From positions 1 to 25,501 of IMG/VR virus record IMGVR_UViG_3300025759_000630: a stretch of 25,501 bases of DNA, one strand, 5' to 3'. Origin of the DNA: a virus. A program made the translations under genes and the position numbers. The notes beneath the pieces are model-generated. The model was not told the DNA's origin. It worked only from the letters and a program-made list of their open reading frames with translations, and searched no databases. Each line of letters begins with the position of its first letter. The first letter of the stretch is position 1. Shown here piece by piece: positions 23,645 through 25,501 of this stretch.

Positions 23645-23900
23645 TATAAGTCTCCTTTTTCTTTTACTTAAACAGATGCAAAAAGTACTATACGCTCAGA
23701 GGTCTACAGCAAAAGGTGCAAACAGAGAACACGTTGCAATCGCATTCAAAGGTTGGGCTTATACTTATAGAGTTAGTCTCAATGTATTAATGTAATTTGC
23801 GAATTATATACGTAATTCCTAGGTTGCACTATGTGGGCTAGTTCATACGTTATCTGTAGTTATACCTACAAATGCTTATTTGTCAACCATTTTTTTGCTA
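23645..23900 (-). other. 256-bp leader/intergenic region before the capsid gene
   Basis: The longest non-coding stretch in the window. It holds the sigma70-type promoter (23859-23886), a perfect TATAAT without a good -35 near 23805-23810 inside a 6-bp inverted repeat (GAATTA ... TAATTC, 23801-23818), and AAAAAGGAGA before the capsid ATG. I find no tRNA, no strong terminator and no clear minus-strand ORF. The implied mRNA leader is about 200 bases. Confidence 0.7.
23859..23886 (-). promoter_or_regulatory. Sigma70-type promoter for the capsid gene
   Basis: Minus strand: TTGACA (23881-23886, perfect -35), a 16-bp spacer, TATAAC (23859-23864, 5 of 6 for -10). Located directly after the scaffolding gene and about 215 bp upstream of the capsid ATG. 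Transcription would start near 23852. This is the only near-consensus promoter I found in a gap between genes. Confidence 0.72.
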
Positions 23901-24785
23901 TTACCTAGCTGAACCTGATAGGTCATATACAAATTTACCACTTCTTATTGCTTCCATTACTTCGTCAGCACGTTTCTCATATTCTTGAGGGCTCATCTTT
24001 TCTACTTGAGACTCTTTTAAATAAGAAGCTGTTTCATCTGTAGTAGGTTGACTTCTCTCTGATCTAGTATCTACAGCTTTTGCTGCATCTTTTTTGTCAG
24101 ATTTCTTTTTAGGTTTAATGTCCTTGTCTGCTTTATATAGATCAATTGCTCTTGCAGCTGATCTTGCATCAGAACTATTCTCATACAGTGCATCTTGTAC
24201 CCACTTAGGCTGTTGGTCTGCCCACTCATGGAACTCATCACTATCTCTAATCTCACCAAAGTCAGGATGTAATCTTAACAATTCTACTTCAGCTTTTTCT
24301 TTTGATGCTTCAACTCTTAGGTCTTCATACTCTTTCATGCGACCTTCTAGCATTTCGTTTTGTTCTTTTGCTTTTTTAATAGCAATAGTTTCTACAATAG
24401 CTGCAACATCAGGATATTCTTTTGCCCAATCTTCTAGCTCTGCTTCAGTCTTGGGTAATTTAATTTCACTCTTTGTTGATGACTCTAACTGTTTCTTTAC
24501 ACTCTCTAACTCTTTCTTTAAGTCTTCGGTTTGTTTTTGCGTGTGTCTTCGTAGATCGCCATAACGTTTTTTAAAACTTCTTTCTTCAGCACTCGTAGGA
24601 TTCTCCGTGCCTTCATCTTCCGTTTCAGGTTCTTTAGTGTCAGAATCATTTTTTTGCTCCTCTACTAATTTCTTTAATTCATCTTCGTCTTTTTTTATTT
24701 TGTCTTCTCTGCTATATGGCTTTGCCATAAATGCTTTCTTTTCTATTTTAACTTCTTTAGTCATAGCTTGTGTTTGTTCTGCCAT
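23901..24785 (-). CDS. Capsid scaffolding protein
   Basis: 294 residues from MAEQTQAMTKEV. An upstream in-frame ATG (24821) exists, but AAGGAG is 7 bases before 24785, so that start is preferred. The protein is extremely Glu/Lys/Asp/Ser-rich and nearly all helical: an acidic disordered N-terminal third, a coiled coil (about 85-160), then a helical C-terminal domain with YLKESQVEKMSPQEYEKRADEVMEAIRSGKFVYDLSGSAR. Charge pattern, length and position immediately before the major capsid gene are those of podovirus scaffolding proteins, which template the procapsid and then leave. No protease motif is visible. Confidence 0.85.
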   Translation of the reverse strand: MAEQTQAMTKEVKIEKKAFMAKPYSREDKIKKDEDELKKLVEEQKNDSDTKEPETEDEGTENPTSAEERSFKKRYGDLRRHTQKQTEDLKKELESVKKQLESSTKSEIKLPKTEAELEDWAKEYPDVAAIVETIAIKKAKEQNEMLEGRMKEYEDLRVEASKEKAEVELLRLHPDFGEIRDSDEFHEWADQQPKWVQDALYENSSDARSAARAIDLYKADKDIKPKKKSDKKDAAKAVDTRSERSQPTTDETASYLKESQVEKMSPQEYEKRADEVMEAIRSGKFVYDLSGSAR

Positions 24786-24799
24786 GTTCTTCTCCTTTG

Positions 24800-24844
24800 T
24801 TGTTGGGGTCATAGTAGCCACTTGGGGGTGTGAGTAGCCAACAA
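24800..24844 (-). promoter_or_regulatory. Inverted repeat next to the scaffolding ribosome site
   Basis: On the minus strand TTGTTGG (24838-24844) and CCAACAA (24800-24806) form a perfect 7-bp stem around 31 bases, ending 2 bases before AAGGAG (24792-24797). The loop contains GGCTACT twice, 20 bp apart. It could modulate scaffolding translation; this is inference. Confidence 0.4.
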
Positions 24845-24864
24845 TGTGAACAGTATTAATTCAC

Positions 24865-25485
24865 TTATCTTCTTATGCCAGTGCTTTTTTCAAATACATC
24901 ATCCGTTTCTTTTATTTGTTTTTCAGTTAAACCTGATCCTTTTACTCCTTTATCTTCTTGTTGTTCTCTTCGTTTTTCTCTAAACTTATCATCGTCATCA
25001 TCATTATTATTAGTAACTGGTGCTGTTGTTTTTACTGTTGGTTTTGATACACCTAAATCTTTAAGTTGTTTTTCTGTCGTTGGTTTTCTTTTAACATTAT
25101 TTGTTTTGTTACTTAATGTTTCAGAAACTTTTTTGTCTTTATTGTAGGCATCAAAAGTAGAATCAACGTTGTCTTGTAGTTTTTTGTTAGATGCTTGTGC
25201 AAATCCTGTTATAATTCCTGCAGGTCCTGTTTTTATACCACCAGATTTCTCAAATCCTGTTTTTATATTTTCAAAGATGTTTCCGTATTTAGATTTTAAT
25301 CCACGAGTTCCCGGCTTACCAAAAGCCGAACCTATAAATGCTGGATCAGGAGAATACACATCCCACTCTTTTCCGTTCCACATTGCTTTTACATTTCCTT
25401 TTTCTTTTAGTATATTATACTCTCTTTGGTTTTGTGTAGACCATCCTGCTGGAGCTTTACTTTGATCAACTGCTTTTCCAAACAT
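24865..25485 (-). CDS. Unknown head-region protein upstream of scaffold
   Basis: 206 residues. Starts MFGKAVDQSKAPAGWSTQNQREYNILKEKG, with AAGGAG 7 bases before the ATG, so it is complete in the window. Residues 37-70 (WNGKEWDVYSPDPAFIGSAFGKPGTRGLK) look ordered; the C-terminal half is Lys/Asp/Asn-rich with NNNDDDDDKFREKRREQQEDKG and appears disordered. I do not recognise the family. Position before the scaffold (portal side) suggests a head-assembly or virion component. Confidence 0.65.
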   Translation of the reverse strand: MFGKAVDQSKAPAGWSTQNQREYNILKEKGNVKAMWNGKEWDVYSPDPAFIGSAFGKPGTRGLKSKYGNIFENIKTGFEKSGGIKTGPAGIITGFAQASNKKLQDNVDSTFDAYNKDKKVSETLSNKTNNVKRKPTTEKQLKDLGVSKPTVKTTAPVTNNNDDDDDKFREKRREQQEDKGVKGSGLTEKQIKETDDVFEKSTGIRR

Positions 25486-25501
25486 ACCCTCTCCTTCTAG
25501 A

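Noticed and set aside
23645-23860. tRNA or other structured RNA gene in the capsid leader
   Set aside because: No cloverleaf, no GGTTCRANTCC-type T arm and only weak short stems on either strand.
24094-24564. Plus-strand open frame of 156 codons opposite the scaffolding gene
   Set aside because: Ser/Phe-rich translation is the usual mirror of a Glu/Lys-rich helical protein; the minus-strand scaffolding gene explains the sequence.
24845-24864. T7-like phage promoter (TTAATACTGTTCAC resembles TAATACGACTCAC)
   Set aside because: Only the upstream part matches, and no matching copy occurs in the other gaps; the capsid leader shares just TTAATAC. A phage promoter should recur.

Overview
The window reads as a segment of the virion-structure module of an AT-rich, short-tailed (podovirus-type) marine bacteriophage. 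Every convincing gene lies on the minus strand, so transcription runs from the right end to the left end. Genes are packed almost without gaps, usually with ATGA or TAATG stop/start overlaps, and there are no tRNAs, integrase, transposases or CRISPR arrays. The protein types match uncultured ocean phages, for example pelagiphage-like podoviruses infecting SAR11-type bacteria. The types seen are a scaffold/capsid pair, a gp11-like adaptor, a gp12/P22 gp10-like nozzle, a peptidase_S74-terminated fibre, and low-complexity Ser/Thr/Asn/Gly beta-rich fibre proteins. Host assignment is inference only; terminase, portal, polymerase and lysin genes are outside the window.

Layout in the direction of transcription (right to left). 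(1) Head block, 25485-22051: an unknown 206-aa protein, a scaffolding protein, a 256-bp non-coding leader holding a near-consensus sigma70 promoter, the major capsid protein and a 165-aa probable capsid accessory protein, ended by a terminator-like hairpin at 22008-22038. (2) Appendage block, 21993-11940: about 10 kb of small fibre and fibre-chaperone genes. It includes a 610-aa fibre with 54-aa repeats, five paralogues ending in GDLA, one relative with a different C-terminal domain, two MPYIGK-headed proteins, a tail-assembly-chaperone-like protein, two small proteins sharing an RNAW motif, and a 371-aa fibre with a carbohydrate-binding-type fold. (3) Neck/tail block, 11925-5731: a neck-fibre-like protein, adaptor, nozzle with three inserted beta repeats, a fibre with an S74 auto-cleaving chaperone domain, and a second fibre. 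(4) A small single-membrane-segment protein, then the internal/ejection protein block, 5484-1, including a protein with an 11-residue Phe-Asn repeat and a large protein running off the left end.

Together these genes would build the capsid, close it with adaptor and nozzle, decorate the tail with several alternative or co-assembled fibres, and load proteins likely ejected with the DNA. The most unusual feature is the appendage block. It looks like a tandemly expanded cassette family whose conserved last codons (Gly-Asp-Leu-Ala-stop) also carry the Shine-Dalgarno sequence of the next gene, so each unit brings the translation start signal for whatever follows it.
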